From Clostridium sp. C8-1-8 (lineage in GTDB: Bacteria > Bacillota > Clostridia > Clostridiales > Clostridiaceae): a stretch of 64,000 nt of DNA. Below, one piece after another: positions 23,862 through 33,237 of this stretch. The notes under the pieces are model-generated. The model made no database searches, had not been told where the DNA came from, and saw only the letters and a list, made by a program, of their open reading frames with translations. Position 1 is the stretch's first letter. Each line of letters starts with the position of its first letter. Position numbers and translations under genes: made by a program. The stretch lies in contig NZ_JAABNO010000012.1 in NCBI RefSeq assembly GCF_009928445.1, positions 1 to 64,000 of the forward strand, read 5' to 3'.

Positions 23862-26066
23862 TTATCCTACGTATTCAAATAAAGCTTCTTTTAAATCTCT
23901 ACTATTTGCTCCAATAAATAATTTAAACTTACCTTTTTCAGCTTCATACTTCATATCTTTTGTAAAGAATTTCAAGTCATTCACATTAATTTGAAACTCT
24001 ACCTCTACACTTTTATTTGGTTCAAGTTCAATCTTTCTAAAGCCTTTTAACTCCTTAACCGGTCTTACTACACTTCCAGTTATATCTTGAATATACATCT
24101 GAACAGTTTCTCTTCCTTTTACATATCCAATATTTTCAATAGTGATAATAGCTTTGATTTCACCATTATCTTTTAAGATATTCTTATCTAGTTTGATATC
24201 GCCATATTCAAATTTAGTATAGGATAGTCCATAGCCAAATGGATAAGCAGGTTCATTAGGGCAGTCTAGATACTTAGATACAAATTTACCAACATGTCCT
24301 GAACCAACTAATGGTCTACCTGTTTTGAACTCATTGTAGTAAACCGGAATTTGTCCAGAATTTACTGGAAAACTCATAGTTAGCTTACCAGAAGGATTTA
24401 CATCACCAAAGAGTATGTCTGTTAATGCTAAAGCCCCCTCTGATCCTGGGAACCAAGCCTCTACTAATCCATCAACTTTATCTACTATGTTATCCAATAT
24501 CAATGGTCTTCCATTAAATAAAACTGCTACTATCGGTTTATTTAGCTGATGTAACTTTTCTAACAATTCTACTTGTACCTTATTTAAGGATAAATCTGTA
24601 CGGCTTGAGGCTTCTCCACTTTGTAGAATATGTTCACCTACTGCTAGTACAATTATATCTGCTTCAGCTGCAACTTTTTGAGCTTCTTCTAAATCTTTTT
24701 CAGCATCTCTCTTTTCTAATTTCTTTTGAATCATAAATCCAAATTCTCCCAAAAAGGAAAAATCATCAGCCACCTCACAACCATAAGCATATGATAGATT
24801 CTTACTTATTTTCTTTTCCATAGCTTCTTTTAAAGTAATTATTTTATCTTGATCTGCAAAGAAAGACCATGCTCCTAGCAGTGACTTCTCATTTGCATAC
24901 GGACCAATTAGTGCTATCTTTTTTTTCTTATCCAAAGGTAAGATATTATTGTCATTCTTTAAAAGGACTATTGATTCTTCAGCTAGTGAACGTGATAATT
25001 CTTTATTTTCTTCACAATTTAAAACTTCTTTTTCGAGGTTAATATCTGCTCCTCTATAAGGATCTTCAAACAAACCTAACTCATTTTTTAAATTTAATAT
25101 TCTTAAAACTGCTTCGTCGATAAGCTTTATATCAACTTCTTCTCTTTCTACTAATTCTTTAAGATGGTTAGCATAGATTGGTGTTTTCATATCGAAATCT
25201 ACTCCAGCTTCAATCCCAAGCTTTGCAGCCCCGTACTCATCTTCCGCTACTCCATGATATATTAATTCTTTAATAGCTGCGTAGTCGGATACAACTACTC
25301 CATCAAATCTCCATTCTTGCCTTAATACATCTCTCATCAGCCACTTATTTCCTGATGCTGGAACTCCATCTACTGTATTAAAAGATGTCATAACCATCTT
25401 GCAGCCTGCATCTACCGCCGCCTTATATGAAGGAAGATACTCTTGTCTAAGTTTTCTTTCTGACATATCAACTGTATTATATTCTCTTCCAGCCTCTGGA
25501 GCTCCATAGGCTGCAAAGTGCTTTACACAAGATGCAACATGGCTATTATCTAGATTACCTTGAAAACCTTCTACTTCAGCCTTTGCATATATACTATTTA
25601 AATAAGTATCTTCTCCAGTTGATTCCATAACACGCCCCCACCTAGGATCACGCACTAAATCCACCATAGGAGAAAAAACTCCATGAATACCAGTGGCCGC
25701 AGTTTCCTTTGCTACCATCTCCATTGCCTCTTTAACCTTATCTGGACTCCAAGAACATGCGAAAGCTAGTGGTATTGGTAGAACCGTTTTATATCCATAA
25801 ATTACGTCTGCACAAAATAACAGTGGAATCTTATGTCTACTCTTACTTAGATAATCATCTTGTATTTTTTTTAATCTCTCTGCTCCAAAAACGTTGTATA
25901 CTGATCCTATATTATTTATCACGTCATCACTTATTCCCAGTTTAGCCTTCGGCCCAGTAACAGCAGCATTCTCACTATAAAGTGACCCGTCGAGCTGAAC
26001 AAGTTGATATATCTTTTCTTCTATTGTTAATGAATTAAGTAATTCTAAAACCTTACTTTGTTCCAT
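23862..26066 (-). CDS. GH3 beta-glucosidase/beta-xylosidase
   Basis: A 734-residue cytoplasmic glycosidase. The (beta/alpha)8 domain has SPMVDLVRDPRWGRVMES, CVKHFAAYG and the nucleophile Asp in GVVVSDYAAIKEL (about residue 261). The alpha/beta sandwich carries the acid/base candidates in QSGEASSRTDLSL, and the C-terminal fibronectin-III-like domain has VGRETVQMYIQDITGSVVRP-type sequence. It hydrolyses terminal beta-glucose or beta-xylose from oligosaccharides. The start is ATG 26066, 5 nt after GGAGG; an ATG four codons earlier lacks a ribosome site. It follows the PTS IIC gene by 82 nt, with a small hairpin between, and is part of the sigma-54-driven locus. Confidence 0.9.
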   Translation of the reverse strand: MEQSKVLELLNSLTIEEKIYQLVQLDGSLYSENAAVTGPKAKLGISDDVINNIGSVYNVFGAERLKKIQDDYLSKSRHKIPLLFCADVIYGYKTVLPIPLAFACSWSPDKVKEAMEMVAKETAATGIHGVFSPMVDLVRDPRWGRVMESTGEDTYLNSIYAKAEVEGFQGNLDNSHVASCVKHFAAYGAPEAGREYNTVDMSERKLRQEYLPSYKAAVDAGCKMVMTSFNTVDGVPASGNKWLMRDVLRQEWRFDGVVVSDYAAIKELIYHGVAEDEYGAAKLGIEAGVDFDMKTPIYANHLKELVEREEVDIKLIDEAVLRILNLKNELGLFEDPYRGADINLEKEVLNCEENKELSRSLAEESIVLLKNDNNILPLDKKKKIALIGPYANEKSLLGAWSFFADQDKIITLKEAMEKKISKNLSYAYGCEVADDFSFLGEFGFMIQKKLEKRDAEKDLEEAQKVAAEADIIVLAVGEHILQSGEASSRTDLSLNKVQVELLEKLHQLNKPIVAVLFNGRPLILDNIVDKVDGLVEAWFPGSEGALALTDILFGDVNPSGKLTMSFPVNSGQIPVYYNEFKTGRPLVGSGHVGKFVSKYLDCPNEPAYPFGYGLSYTKFEYGDIKLDKNILKDNGEIKAIITIENIGYVKGRETVQMYIQDITGSVVRPVKELKGFRKIELEPNKSVEVEFQINVNDLKFFTKDMKYEAEKGKFKLFIGANSRDLKEALFEYVG

Positions 26067-26106
26067 AATATCCTCCATCGCTTTAAGTTATTTCTGTTAA
26101 AGTAAA

Positions 26107-26139
26107 TAGTCTCTCTTAAAATTTAAGCAGAGAGACTAT
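26107..26139 (-). other. Intercistronic hairpin between PTS IIC and GH3 genes
   Basis: ATAGTCTCTCT (26107-26117) and AGAGAGACTAT (26129-26139) form a perfect 11-bp stem. No long T run follows on the minus strand, so it is more likely an RNA processing or stability element, or a weak attenuator, than a full terminator. Confidence 0.45.
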
Positions 26140-26148
26140 CATTATTTA

Positions 26149-27420
26149 CTATTGCTGTACCACTTCTGTTTCTTCTGCAAAAGCTTTATTATCAGCCATT
26201 TTAAAGAATGGATACCATATAACTATCCATAAAAGCACTAGTACTAATTGTAGTACTCCAATCCTCCAACTTCCTTGTAAGAGTCCTTGTACAAATATAG
26301 GCATGCCGGTAACCCCTACTCCTGCTGGTGCTGGAACTATATGAATTACTGTTGCTATATAACCTAATATTAGAGAAATTACATTGCCAAAAATAAATGG
26401 TATTGCAAATACTGGATTTAAAATTAATGGAGTACCAAATATGATTGGTTCTGTTATTCCAAATATACCTGGGACTATCGCCAACTTACCTAGAGTCTTA
26501 AATCTTTGGCTCTTAGCCTTAAGCATCAATATGTTTAAGCCCAGAGCAGTTCCTCCAAAAGTATAAACCATGAAAAATGATAATCCAACAATGTTAGGTA
26601 AAGGTTTTCCTGAAGAATATGCACTAAGTTGAGCTGCATCTAAAGCAGACCATATAGGCATCATAACTGAAAAAGCAACCATTGTACCATGTATACCAAA
26701 AACCCATAATAGCTGTGATATTATTGCTACGGCTATCAGTGCACCAATATTTCCACCTAAGTGTTGTAATGGTGTTTGTAGGAAAGCATAAATAAATTGA
26801 TGAACACTTCCATAAGTTGTATTGGAGAATATACCAGCTATAACTATAAATATAGGAACTATAATTAATCCTGGAACTAGACTAGCAAAGGATTCTTTTA
26901 TAAAAGGTGGTACAGAGTCAGGCATCTTAATTGTCCATCCTCTTCGAACTACAAATACATACAATCTAGCTGTTAATAACGCAACAATTATTGCTGAAAA
27001 TATTCCTGTCGCACCTAACCAATCCATAGGTATAATTTGAGCCTCTCCCATGATAGATTTAGTTGCTTGTGTTGGAGTAAGCATTAAGAAAGAGATTAAT
27101 GCCAATACTCCTGGAATAGTTCCCTTCTCATCAAAGTTTTCAGCTAAACTACTAGCAATACAAAACACAAAAATTACAGCTAAAAAATTTGTAGTAAATG
27201 TAATTGGCAATTGTAAAAGTTTACTTATTCCATGAGAAGTTATAAATTCTTGATAGGCTGCAACTGGGAATGATTTCAAAAGTGATGCTAATGCTCCTAC
27301 CATAGTTGCTGGGAATGCAGTCATCATACCTCCCATAATAGCTTTTAAGTATCTATTACTAGATATTTTATTTATTGCAGGCTGAACCTTTCTTTGCATT
27401 CCTTGAATATTTATACTCAT
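26149..27420 (-). CDS. PTS lactose/cellobiose-family permease EIIC (locus 1)
   Basis: A 423-residue EIIC of the Lac (cellobiose/lactose/chitobiose) family with eight to ten membrane segments. Family features are GMMTAFPATMVGALASLLKS near the N-terminus, the central FGIHGTMVAFSVMMPIWSA, and the substrate-pocket GITEPIIFGTPLILNP. It translocates and phosphorylates a disaccharide or short oligosaccharide together with EIIB and EIIA. ATG at 27420 follows ATGAGGGGG. It lies 39 nt after the EIIB gene and is followed by GH3 and GH43 genes. The cargo is therefore probably a beta-linked gluco- or xylo-oligosaccharide (inference from context only). About 70% alike by eye to the permease at 47517 in its central motifs. 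Confidence 0.9.
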   Translation of the reverse strand: MSINIQGMQRKVQPAINKISSNRYLKAIMGGMMTAFPATMVGALASLLKSFPVAAYQEFITSHGISKLLQLPITFTTNFLAVIFVFCIASSLAENFDEKGTIPGVLALISFLMLTPTQATKSIMGEAQIIPMDWLGATGIFSAIIVALLTARLYVFVVRRGWTIKMPDSVPPFIKESFASLVPGLIIVPIFIVIAGIFSNTTYGSVHQFIYAFLQTPLQHLGGNIGALIAVAIISQLLWVFGIHGTMVAFSVMMPIWSALDAAQLSAYSSGKPLPNIVGLSFFMVYTFGGTALGLNILMLKAKSQRFKTLGKLAIVPGIFGITEPIIFGTPLILNPVFAIPFIFGNVISLILGYIATVIHIVPAPAGVGVTGMPIFVQGLLQGSWRIGVLQLVLVLLWIVIWYPFFKMADNKAFAEETEVVQQ

Positions 27421-27459
27421 TTTTTATCCCCCTCATATATTTTCTTAAATGTTTAAATT

Positions 27460-27762
27460 CTATAGACTTAAAGCTTTGTTTAAAACTTTTTCACCATTCA
27501 TCATCCCATAGTCTATACTATCTATTACATCGACCTTCATCCCTTTTGGTTCATATTCCTTCTTAAAATCATTAAGCATAAAACCTACTTGTGGCCCTAA
27601 TAGTAATACATCTGTCTTATCACTATATTCCTTCTTAAACTTTCCTTCAGCAGTAGCTCTTATTTCTACTTCTACACCTTTATCCTTTGCTGACTTTTGC
27701 ATTTTTGCTACTAGCATACTTGTTGACATTCCACCCGCACATATTAAAGTAATTTGTAACAT
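27460..27762 (-). CDS. PTS lactose/cellobiose-family EIIB (locus 1)
   Basis: A 100-residue EIIB. The phospho-cysteine is Cys8 in ITLICAGGMSTSMLVAKM, and LLLGPQVGFML and VIDSIDYGMMNGE are family-typical. It passes phosphate from EIIA to the sugar bound by EIIC. ATG at 27762 follows GGAGG. It has its own perfect sigma-54 promoter in the 167-bp gap after the EIIA gene, so EIIB-EIIC and the glycosidases can be transcribed separately from EIIA. Confidence 0.93.
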   Translation of the reverse strand: MLQITLICAGGMSTSMLVAKMQKSAKDKGVEVEIRATAEGKFKKEYSDKTDVLLLGPQVGFMLNDFKKEYEPKGMKVDVIDSIDYGMMNGEKVLNKALSL

Positions 27763-27827
27763 ATATAATTCCTCCTCAAATTGTTTTATTTATAATTTAC
27801 AGTTTATGATTCACACCTTTTTATAAA

Positions 27828-27842
27828 GCAATTTACGTGCCA
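27828..27842 (-). promoter_or_regulatory. Sigma-54 (-24/-12) promoter before PTS EIIB
   Basis: On the minus strand TGGCACGTAAATTGC matches the sigma-54 consensus (GG at -24, GC at -12, 15-nt core), preceded by GTGT and followed by TTT. The motif AACACACAT abuts the -24 element on the + strand, and further copies of GTGTGTT occur at about 27890-27930, as possible enhancer sites for the LevR-like activator. Confidence 0.88.
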
Positions 27843-27929
27843 ACACACATTATTTCACTCATGGTCCATTATTTCATATTTAATTTTAAATGTGTGTTAA
27901 AAGTGTGTTGTATCTGTGTTATATGTGTT

Positions 27930-28247
27930 CTACTTATTATTTTTTAGCTCTTGCATCTCACAGTACATATTGATAAATTCTATTGCCATATCTCTTACTG
28001 TAATTGCATTCATAAGATGATCCTGAGCATGAACCATAAGTAGAGACATCTCAGTCTTATTTCCGGCAGCCTCATTCTGGATTAATTCTGTTTGAACATC
28101 ATGGGCTTTGCTTAAGAAAGTATTAGCTTCTTCTATCAGTTCTTTAGCCTTATCTATATTTCCACTTTTAGCTTCTCTTATAGCATTCATTGCTCTGCTT
28201 CTTGCATCTCCTCCATTAACTATTATTCCAAATATCATTTCTTCCAT
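27930..28247 (-). CDS. PTS lactose/cellobiose-family EIIA (locus 1)
   Basis: A 105-residue EIIA of the Lac family, a trimeric three-helix protein. Phosphorylation is expected in MVHAQDHLMNAITVRD near the C-terminal helix. GIIVNGGDARSRAMNAI at the start is diagnostic. It carries phosphate from HPr to EIIB. ATG at 28247 follows GAGGATGT, about 55 nt downstream of a sigma-54 promoter. EIIA thus heads the structural operon immediately after the activator gene. Confidence 0.93.
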   Translation of the reverse strand: MEEMIFGIIVNGGDARSRAMNAIREAKSGNIDKAKELIEEANTFLSKAHDVQTELIQNEAAGNKTEMSLLMVHAQDHLMNAITVRDMAIEFINMYCEMQELKNNK

Positions 28248-28302
28248 AATGTAACATCCTCTCTACGTTTAAAGTATTATGTTTGTTATACTTATTATTA
28301 AA

Positions 28303-28317
28303 GCAATTTTTATGCCA
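28303..28317 (-). promoter_or_regulatory. Sigma-54 (-24/-12) promoter before PTS EIIA
   Basis: On the minus strand TGGCATAAAAATTGC, flanked by TGTGT upstream and TTT downstream. The same AACACACAT sequence lies against the -24 box as in the EIIB promoter at 27828. It fits control by the adjacent sigma-54 activator. Confidence 0.88.
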
Positions 28318-28336
28318 ACACACATCAAACAAAAAA

Positions 28337-28370
28337 ATCCTACAACCCATCCTTTAATGAATTGTAGGAT
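28337..28370 (-). terminator. Terminator after LevR-like gene (locus 1)
   Basis: On the minus strand ATCCTACAA pairs with TTGTAGGAT around a 16-nt loop, followed by seven T. It sits just after the activator stop and just upstream of the sigma-54 promoter, insulating the two. Confidence 0.8.
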
Positions 28371-28376
28371 TAATAC

Positions 28377-31058
28377 TTATCTCTTTTTCATATAGTTCCT
28401 GTAATCAAAAAATCTCATTATATAACATATCTCATCATCTGTAATTTCTATCGAGTATTTTTTATTTAAAAACTCTGCAGTATTTTTAACTACACTATAT
28501 AATTCTGGATTATCTTTAATATATTTTTCTTTTTCTTCAAACTGATCAATATAATTTCCTTCTTTAAGCCTATCTATCATGCTGGCCATGTGAAAGGATA
28601 TACCAATCAAAAAATTTGTATCTAGCTTTATATCAAGTCTTTCTTCAACCATACTATTAAATTTTCTTATATCAATCAATGCTGCTTTTCCACTTATATT
28701 CTTCAGCTGAGCTTCTAAGGTATCTCCCATTTTAATATAAGTTGTCTGAAGATCTATATACCTTTGCATTAGTTTTATAGCTTCTGGATTAAACATATCT
28801 TCAAGTCCAAATTGAGGAATTTTAGTATCTAAACTAAAAGAACTTACAGTGCATACAACAGTATGATCTTTCTCTATTTCATTTATTCTTTTATATACGC
28901 TGCCTTTTCCCACAAGATTGATAGGAATAACCTCCAAAAGGTTGCTGTCAAAATTAAGTTCTCTATGAAGCATATTCTTAAGTGTTATTGCACTACCTTC
29001 ACCTGTAGTGCAAATAGTTATAATAGCTAGTTTTTCACCTATCTCATCCTCTTCTGCAATATATTCTTCATGAGCTTCCATCAAAACATTAACACTTAAG
29101 GTATCTTTATAAACTTCTTCCAGCATATATCCCATCATAGCTTTCCTTGTAGCCTCTAGCACATGAAGTGTGCTTACAAGTGGAATTGTTTTGCTTCTTA
29201 TTCCGAATTCCTTTTGTAGCTCTGCACCAAAGGTTGTGAAAGACCCCATATCTACAAGGAATAACACGTCAGAATCTATTTTTGACTCTTTAATATAATT
29301 CTTTATATTAGAAAGTATAGTTTTAGGTTTTTCTTCTATTGGGGCATTTATACCTATTGCGTAATTTACTCCTAAAAGCTTGTTAGCTGTTTCAACCATT
29401 GAACTTGCTGTTGCAGGTCCATGAGCTATTACAATGACTTTTACATCCTTATTGTGTTCTTCAACAGCTCTATAATCATAAATTAAGAAAAGTGCTAAAA
29501 ATCCAGCTTCATCAATAGGCATTGATATATCTAATGTTCTATCTATTATTTTTAAAAAATCTAGCGCCAAATTAAACTCTTTTTTATATTGAGTCCTAAT
29601 AGAATTTAGCTGAGGGTTTACTATTTTTCTATTTTTTCTTACTCTCTCTATAGAGTTTGATATATGCACAGCCATGCCATAATAAACCTTTTTACTTAAC
29701 TTTCTACCAAGTATTTCTTCACCTAAGCTGATCACTTCCTCAATAACCCTTATAACTTTAGGCTCAATTATATTTTCTAGCTTAGACATATCTACTTTAC
29801 TACTTACATCGTGGATGTAGTTGTCAAAATAGTCTTCTATGTCTTTTTCCATTTCTTTATCTAGTTCTTCCTCAGATACACCTTTCGTCTTTAATTCATG
29901 GAACCTTATGTCTATCATCTCATAAATACTTTCTTTATTGTCATATTCCTCAAAGAGCATATTTTCTTCACTAGTATCAAAAATACAATATCTATTATTT
30001 ATACCTATCAACTTATTCCATATCTGACGATGCTCAGTTCCCATATATAATCCTTCTCTTATATAAGGCGGTATATCTAAACTACTTATAACTATCTCTT
30101 CTTTTTTGTGAGCTATAAAATCCGCATATGACTTTGCACATAATAACTGAATATCTGTCTTAAGTTGCCCAACATTGTTTGGACAGCTATAACTTAGAAG
30201 AGACCTCATTGTATTTACAGATACTTTTATTGTCTTTCTAAGTCTTGCAGATTCCTCTCTCATAAAGTCACTTACTAAATTAAACCTTTCTTCCAGAGTT
30301 CTTTCATTAAGGCTTGGAATTCTTATAATCATAGGTATTCTTCTAGTAAAGGTTTTTAAAAGTGTTGATTCTGGATTTTCTGTAGTTGCAGAAACTATTA
30401 GTACCTTTGATGATCTTTCAACATCTGTTTCACCTAATCTTCTAAAAATCCCCTTGTCCATGAAAGTAAAGAATATTTCTTGCCCCTCTGGCGGAAGCCT
30501 GTGAACTTCATCTAAGAAAAGAATACCTCCGTTTGCCTTTTCAATTAAACCAATCTTGTCAGAATCAGCACCAGTATATGCTCCCTTTGCAGTTCCAAAA
30601 AGTTGTCCAAGTAAAAGTTGAGGATTATTTGCATAATCGGCGCAGTTAAATGTAATAAAAGGCGCGTCCTCTTTCACCATTTCCATTTCCATAGAATATT
30701 TATGTATAAGTCCAGCAAACATTGATTTACCAACACCAGTATCCCCTAGTATAAGCATATTCATTCCTTTAGGTGGATATAAAACTGCTGCCTTTGCTTG
30801 CTCCACAGCAGAGTAAAGGCTACTATTTTTCCTAAGAAATCTCTCAAGGGTATTTTCCTCAAATTTGCTTTCCTGGGGTACAAATAGAACTGGTTTCCCT
30901 TTAATCTTTGCTACTTTTCCAGCTTCACTTAATTTATTTAAATCAGCACTTACATTTGCTCTATCAAGCCCTAAAGAAGTGGCAATTTCTCCTGCAGTTA
31001 CACCTTCTCCATTATAAAGTTCATTGAGTTTTTTATAAACTTCATCAATTCTTCTCAA
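28377..31058 (-). CDS. LevR-type sigma-54-dependent PTS regulator (locus 1)
   Basis: About 893 residues in LevR order. An N-terminal winged helix (TAGEIATSLGLDRANVSADL) is followed by a sigma-54 AAA+ domain with Walker A LGDTGVGKS and the contact loop GAYTGAD (a Phe-to-Tyr variant of GAFTGA). PRD1 follows (about 420-520), then an EIIA-Man-like domain (VIVIAHGPATASSM, with its phospho-His), an EIIB-like stretch and PRD2 at the C-terminus (GISFHMASMIDRL). PTS phosphorylation of its histidines sets activity. The start is TTG at 31058, 6 nt after GGGGGG; this gives MRRIDEV, matching MKRIDLI of the paralogue at 52455. Targets are the sigma-54 promoters at 28303 and 27828. Confidence 0.9.
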   Translation of the reverse strand: MRRIDEVYKKLNELYNGEGVTAGEIATSLGLDRANVSADLNKLSEAGKVAKIKGKPVLFVPQESKFEENTLERFLRKNSSLYSAVEQAKAAVLYPPKGMNMLILGDTGVGKSMFAGLIHKYSMEMEMVKEDAPFITFNCADYANNPQLLLGQLFGTAKGAYTGADSDKIGLIEKANGGILFLDEVHRLPPEGQEIFFTFMDKGIFRRLGETDVERSSKVLIVSATTENPESTLLKTFTRRIPMIIRIPSLNERTLEERFNLVSDFMREESARLRKTIKVSVNTMRSLLSYSCPNNVGQLKTDIQLLCAKSYADFIAHKKEEIVISSLDIPPYIREGLYMGTEHRQIWNKLIGINNRYCIFDTSEENMLFEEYDNKESIYEMIDIRFHELKTKGVSEEELDKEMEKDIEDYFDNYIHDVSSKVDMSKLENIIEPKVIRVIEEVISLGEEILGRKLSKKVYYGMAVHISNSIERVRKNRKIVNPQLNSIRTQYKKEFNLALDFLKIIDRTLDISMPIDEAGFLALFLIYDYRAVEEHNKDVKVIVIAHGPATASSMVETANKLLGVNYAIGINAPIEEKPKTILSNIKNYIKESKIDSDVLFLVDMGSFTTFGAELQKEFGIRSKTIPLVSTLHVLEATRKAMMGYMLEEVYKDTLSVNVLMEAHEEYIAEEDEIGEKLAIITICTTGEGSAITLKNMLHRELNFDSNLLEVIPINLVGKGSVYKRINEIEKDHTVVCTVSSFSLDTKIPQFGLEDMFNPEAIKLMQRYIDLQTTYIKMGDTLEAQLKNISGKAALIDIRKFNSMVEERLDIKLDTNFLIGISFHMASMIDRLKEGNYIDQFEEKEKYIKDNPELYSVVKNTAEFLNKKYSIEITDDEICYIMRFFDYRNYMKKR

Positions 31059-31134
31059 AAGATCCCCCCCTACCAGATGCATCTAAATAATTAAAATTTA
31101 TTATATACGTTTACAGTTAATTTATCAAACTTAA

Positions 31135-31287
31135 AGTAACATATCAAGTTTTGTTCATACTTGTGATAGCAGAACAAGTAAGTATTCTTATGAAGTATTA
31201 CATAAACTTGGACTCACAAAGGTAAGACTAACTGCTTACAATGATGTCTTTATGAACTCTCAGAAATTATATAGAGTAACAAACTAG
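31135..31287 (+). other. Short orphan open frame, possible gene remnant
   Basis: Within the 342-bp space between the LevR-like gene and the MBL gene, a plus-strand frame of about 50 codons without a start or ribosome site reads SSFVHTCDSRTSKYSYEVLH, then KLGLTKVRLTAYNDVF. It looks protein-like (balanced composition, amphipathic) but I do not recognise it. It may be the tail of a lost gene. No other feature is seen in 31059-31400. Confidence 0.25.
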
Positions 31288-31400
31288 CAAAAAGTTTGGT
31301 TTTATTAAAATAAATATACCCTATAAAATATACATCACAAAACAAAGTAATAAATACTAGTTATTGATTCTATTTTATAGGGTCCTTCCAAATAATTAAA

Positions 31401-32120
31401 CTATATTATTTTTATATTAGCTATCTCAGCAATCCTTTCGTTTGGATTATCTTTGAATACTCCACCATGATAGCAGATAACTGTTTGAATATCATACCTA
31501 GAAAGCTTTTTAAGGGATTCTGTTGCTTGCTTCATATCAAAAGTAAATACTGGATTAGGCCCTACAAGCACTCCCTCCTTAACGTTCATAGCATCACCAG
31601 CCACTAAAGTTTTGTATTTCTTTAGATAAAGACAGGTATGCCCTGGAGTATGTCCTGGAGTATATACAACCTCTATTCCCCCACAATAAGGAAGCTGTTG
31701 TCCATCTTCTATAGTCCTATCAACCTTAACTATTAATTTTTTAAGTTTTTCTATAGTTTCATTCTTTTCATCTTCTGGCATAGAGTTAAGGCGTTCCTCA
31801 GTCATCTTAATTGGCATTTTAGCACCCTCAATATATGGCTTTTCACCAGCATGTGATAAAACTTCTACCTTAGTTTTGGACCTATTGACAATACTAGCTA
31901 AGCTACCAATATGATCTAGGTCGTGATTGGTTATTATTATCCTAGTAATTTTGTCAATTGACACCCCAGCCTTACCTATTTCCTCAGAAATATCTTCAAA
32001 CTGCCCAGGCAAACCTGCATCTATAAGTATCACATCATCTTCATCAAAAATAAGTGTAGGATGCATTTGACGTTCTGTAATTCCTAATTCCAGTACGCTT
32101 AAGCCTTCAGATATCTTCAT
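31401..32120 (-). CDS. Metallo-beta-lactamase-fold hydrolase
   Basis: A 239-residue MBL-fold protein. The metal motif reads IITNHDLDHIGS, a variant of HxHxDH in which the first His is Asn and the second is Asp. The remaining ligands are YTPGHTPGHTCLYL (His), VAGDAMN (Asp) and CYHGGVF (His). This HxDxDH-like subgroup is common in Firmicutes and its substrates are mostly unknown (lactone, thioester or phosphodiester hydrolysis are possible). There is no signal peptide. ATG at 32120 follows AAAGGAGGA. The gene is monocistronic, with a strong hairpin upstream at 32289 that ends the preceding deacetylase transcript. Confidence 0.8.
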   Translation of the reverse strand: MKISEGLSVLELGITERQMHPTLIFDEDDVILIDAGLPGQFEDISEEIGKAGVSIDKITRIIITNHDLDHIGSLASIVNRSKTKVEVLSHAGEKPYIEGAKMPIKMTEERLNSMPEDEKNETIEKLKKLIVKVDRTIEDGQQLPYCGGIEVVYTPGHTPGHTCLYLKKYKTLVAGDAMNVKEGVLVGPNPVFTFDMKQATESLKKLSRYDIQTVICYHGGVFKDNPNERIAEIANIKII

Positions 32121-32288
32121 TCTATATTCCTCCTTTTATATGACTTAAACAAGTGTATCAGGCTTTTAATCTATAATGATTTTACCATTAAATACTTTCT
32201 TTAAATAGTTCCAATGTTTTAAAAGTATATTCTTTTCAATTATACCTTTGCGAGGATTTTTTCTTTAATTGTGGAGTTTTTTACGGTA

Positions 32289-32333
32289 ATAAAGGTACAT
32301 TATTAACTACAATAGTTAATAATGTACCTTTAT
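32289..32333. terminator. Perfect 21-bp stem hairpin
   Basis: ATAAAGGTACATTATTAACT (with a final A) is perfectly repeated in inverse orientation after a 3-nt loop (32310-32312). It lies about 55 nt after the deacetylase stop on the minus strand and can act as its terminator. Confidence 0.65.
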
Positions 32334-32388
32334 CTATGTTTCACTAACTATGTTATCTTTATTACTTACTACATTAATTCCTTCTTTA

Positions 32389-33237
32389 TTACTTATCCTT
32401 AATTTCAACTGTTTCCCCAGCTTCAACCTCCACAAGCTGTCCAGATAAATGCTTGAACCAAAGTTTTTTACTTGAAGGATTCTGCACTCTAGTACCATCT
32501 ACACTAAATATCAATTTATTAAAAGCTTCAATATATTCATATATTTCTATATTGGTCCCGTACCAAACATCTTTATTATTTCCTACATATTGAGCAAACT
32601 CCTCTATTACCTTCCAATTATCATCTGCTTCGAATTCATAACTATGGCCCCATAAATAGAATAAGTATGGTTGGTCAGCTATGTCGTCTTCCATAAAACT
32701 TTTAGCTAGTTTCATAAGCTCTGGTGAGTTATGATGACAGGTAGCTGTTAGTCTAAGCCAATCTTTAGGTATTCTAAAATCATTAGTTGATATTACTGTC
32801 CTTGCATATACTATGCCGCAGTTTTCAAGTACTTTAACAACATCGTCATTGAAGGTTCCATAGGGGTATGCCATCCCACGAACTATAAGACCAAATTGCT
32901 TCTCAAGATTTTCTCTGTCTTTTATAACCTCATTAGCAACCATTGGCGTAGGTATATCTATAAGCGATGGATGTGTCAACGCATGTACAGCAACTTCTTG
33001 ACCAGAATTCTTATACACTTCAGTAACTTTCTTTTCAGCCATCCTACGGTGAATCTGTCCATTAGGATAAATTGTTCCCTCTGGCGCATACAGTCCACTA
33101 TTTAAGTTAAAGGTTCCCTTTAATCCATACTTATTCATGATTTCGATAAGCTTAACATCCTGTTCCACTCCATCATCGTAGCTTAGAGTAAGAGCTTTAG
33201 TTCTCCCTTCAGGAAACCTTAGAAATATTCCTGCCAT
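32389..33237 (-). CDS. Polysaccharide deacetylase family protein (NodB homology)
   Basis: A 282-residue CE4-fold protein. TLSYDDGVEQD carries the catalytic base and metal Asp pair, HALTHPSL gives the two metal His, and GMAYPYGTFNDDVV is motif 3. FYLWGHSYEFE near residue 210 supplies the late His motif. The N-terminus GIFLRFPEGRTKALTLSYDD lacks a signal peptide, so it is probably cytoplasmic and acts on small substrates rather than on cell-wall polymer. This type occurs in plant-polysaccharide loci. ATG at 33237 follows AAGGGGAG. It is monocistronic; 33238-33437 shows only AT-rich sequence. Confidence 0.82.
   Translation of the reverse strand: MAGIFLRFPEGRTKALTLSYDDGVEQDVKLIEIMNKYGLKGTFNLNSGLYAPEGTIYPNGQIHRRMAEKKVTEVYKNSGQEVAVHALTHPSLIDIPTPMVANEVIKDRENLEKQFGLIVRGMAYPYGTFNDDVVKVLENCGIVYARTVISTNDFRIPKDWLRLTATCHHNSPELMKLAKSFMEDDIADQPYLFYLWGHSYEFEADDNWKVIEEFAQYVGNNKDVWYGTNIEIYEYIEAFNKLIFSVDGTRVQNPSSKKLWFKHLSGQLVEVEAGETVEIKDK

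Noticed and set aside
27885..27932. Repeated GTGTGTT units, at first sight a small direct-repeat array
   Set aside because: Units are short, irregularly spaced and adjacent to a sigma-54 promoter; better read as possible activator sites than as CRISPR or a minisatellite.
31401..32120. MBL protein as an inactive homologue because HxHxDH reads NHDLDH
   Set aside because: The second Asp and the remaining His/Asp ligands are intact, and HxDxDH-type variants are common in active Firmicute enzymes, so I kept it as a normal gene.
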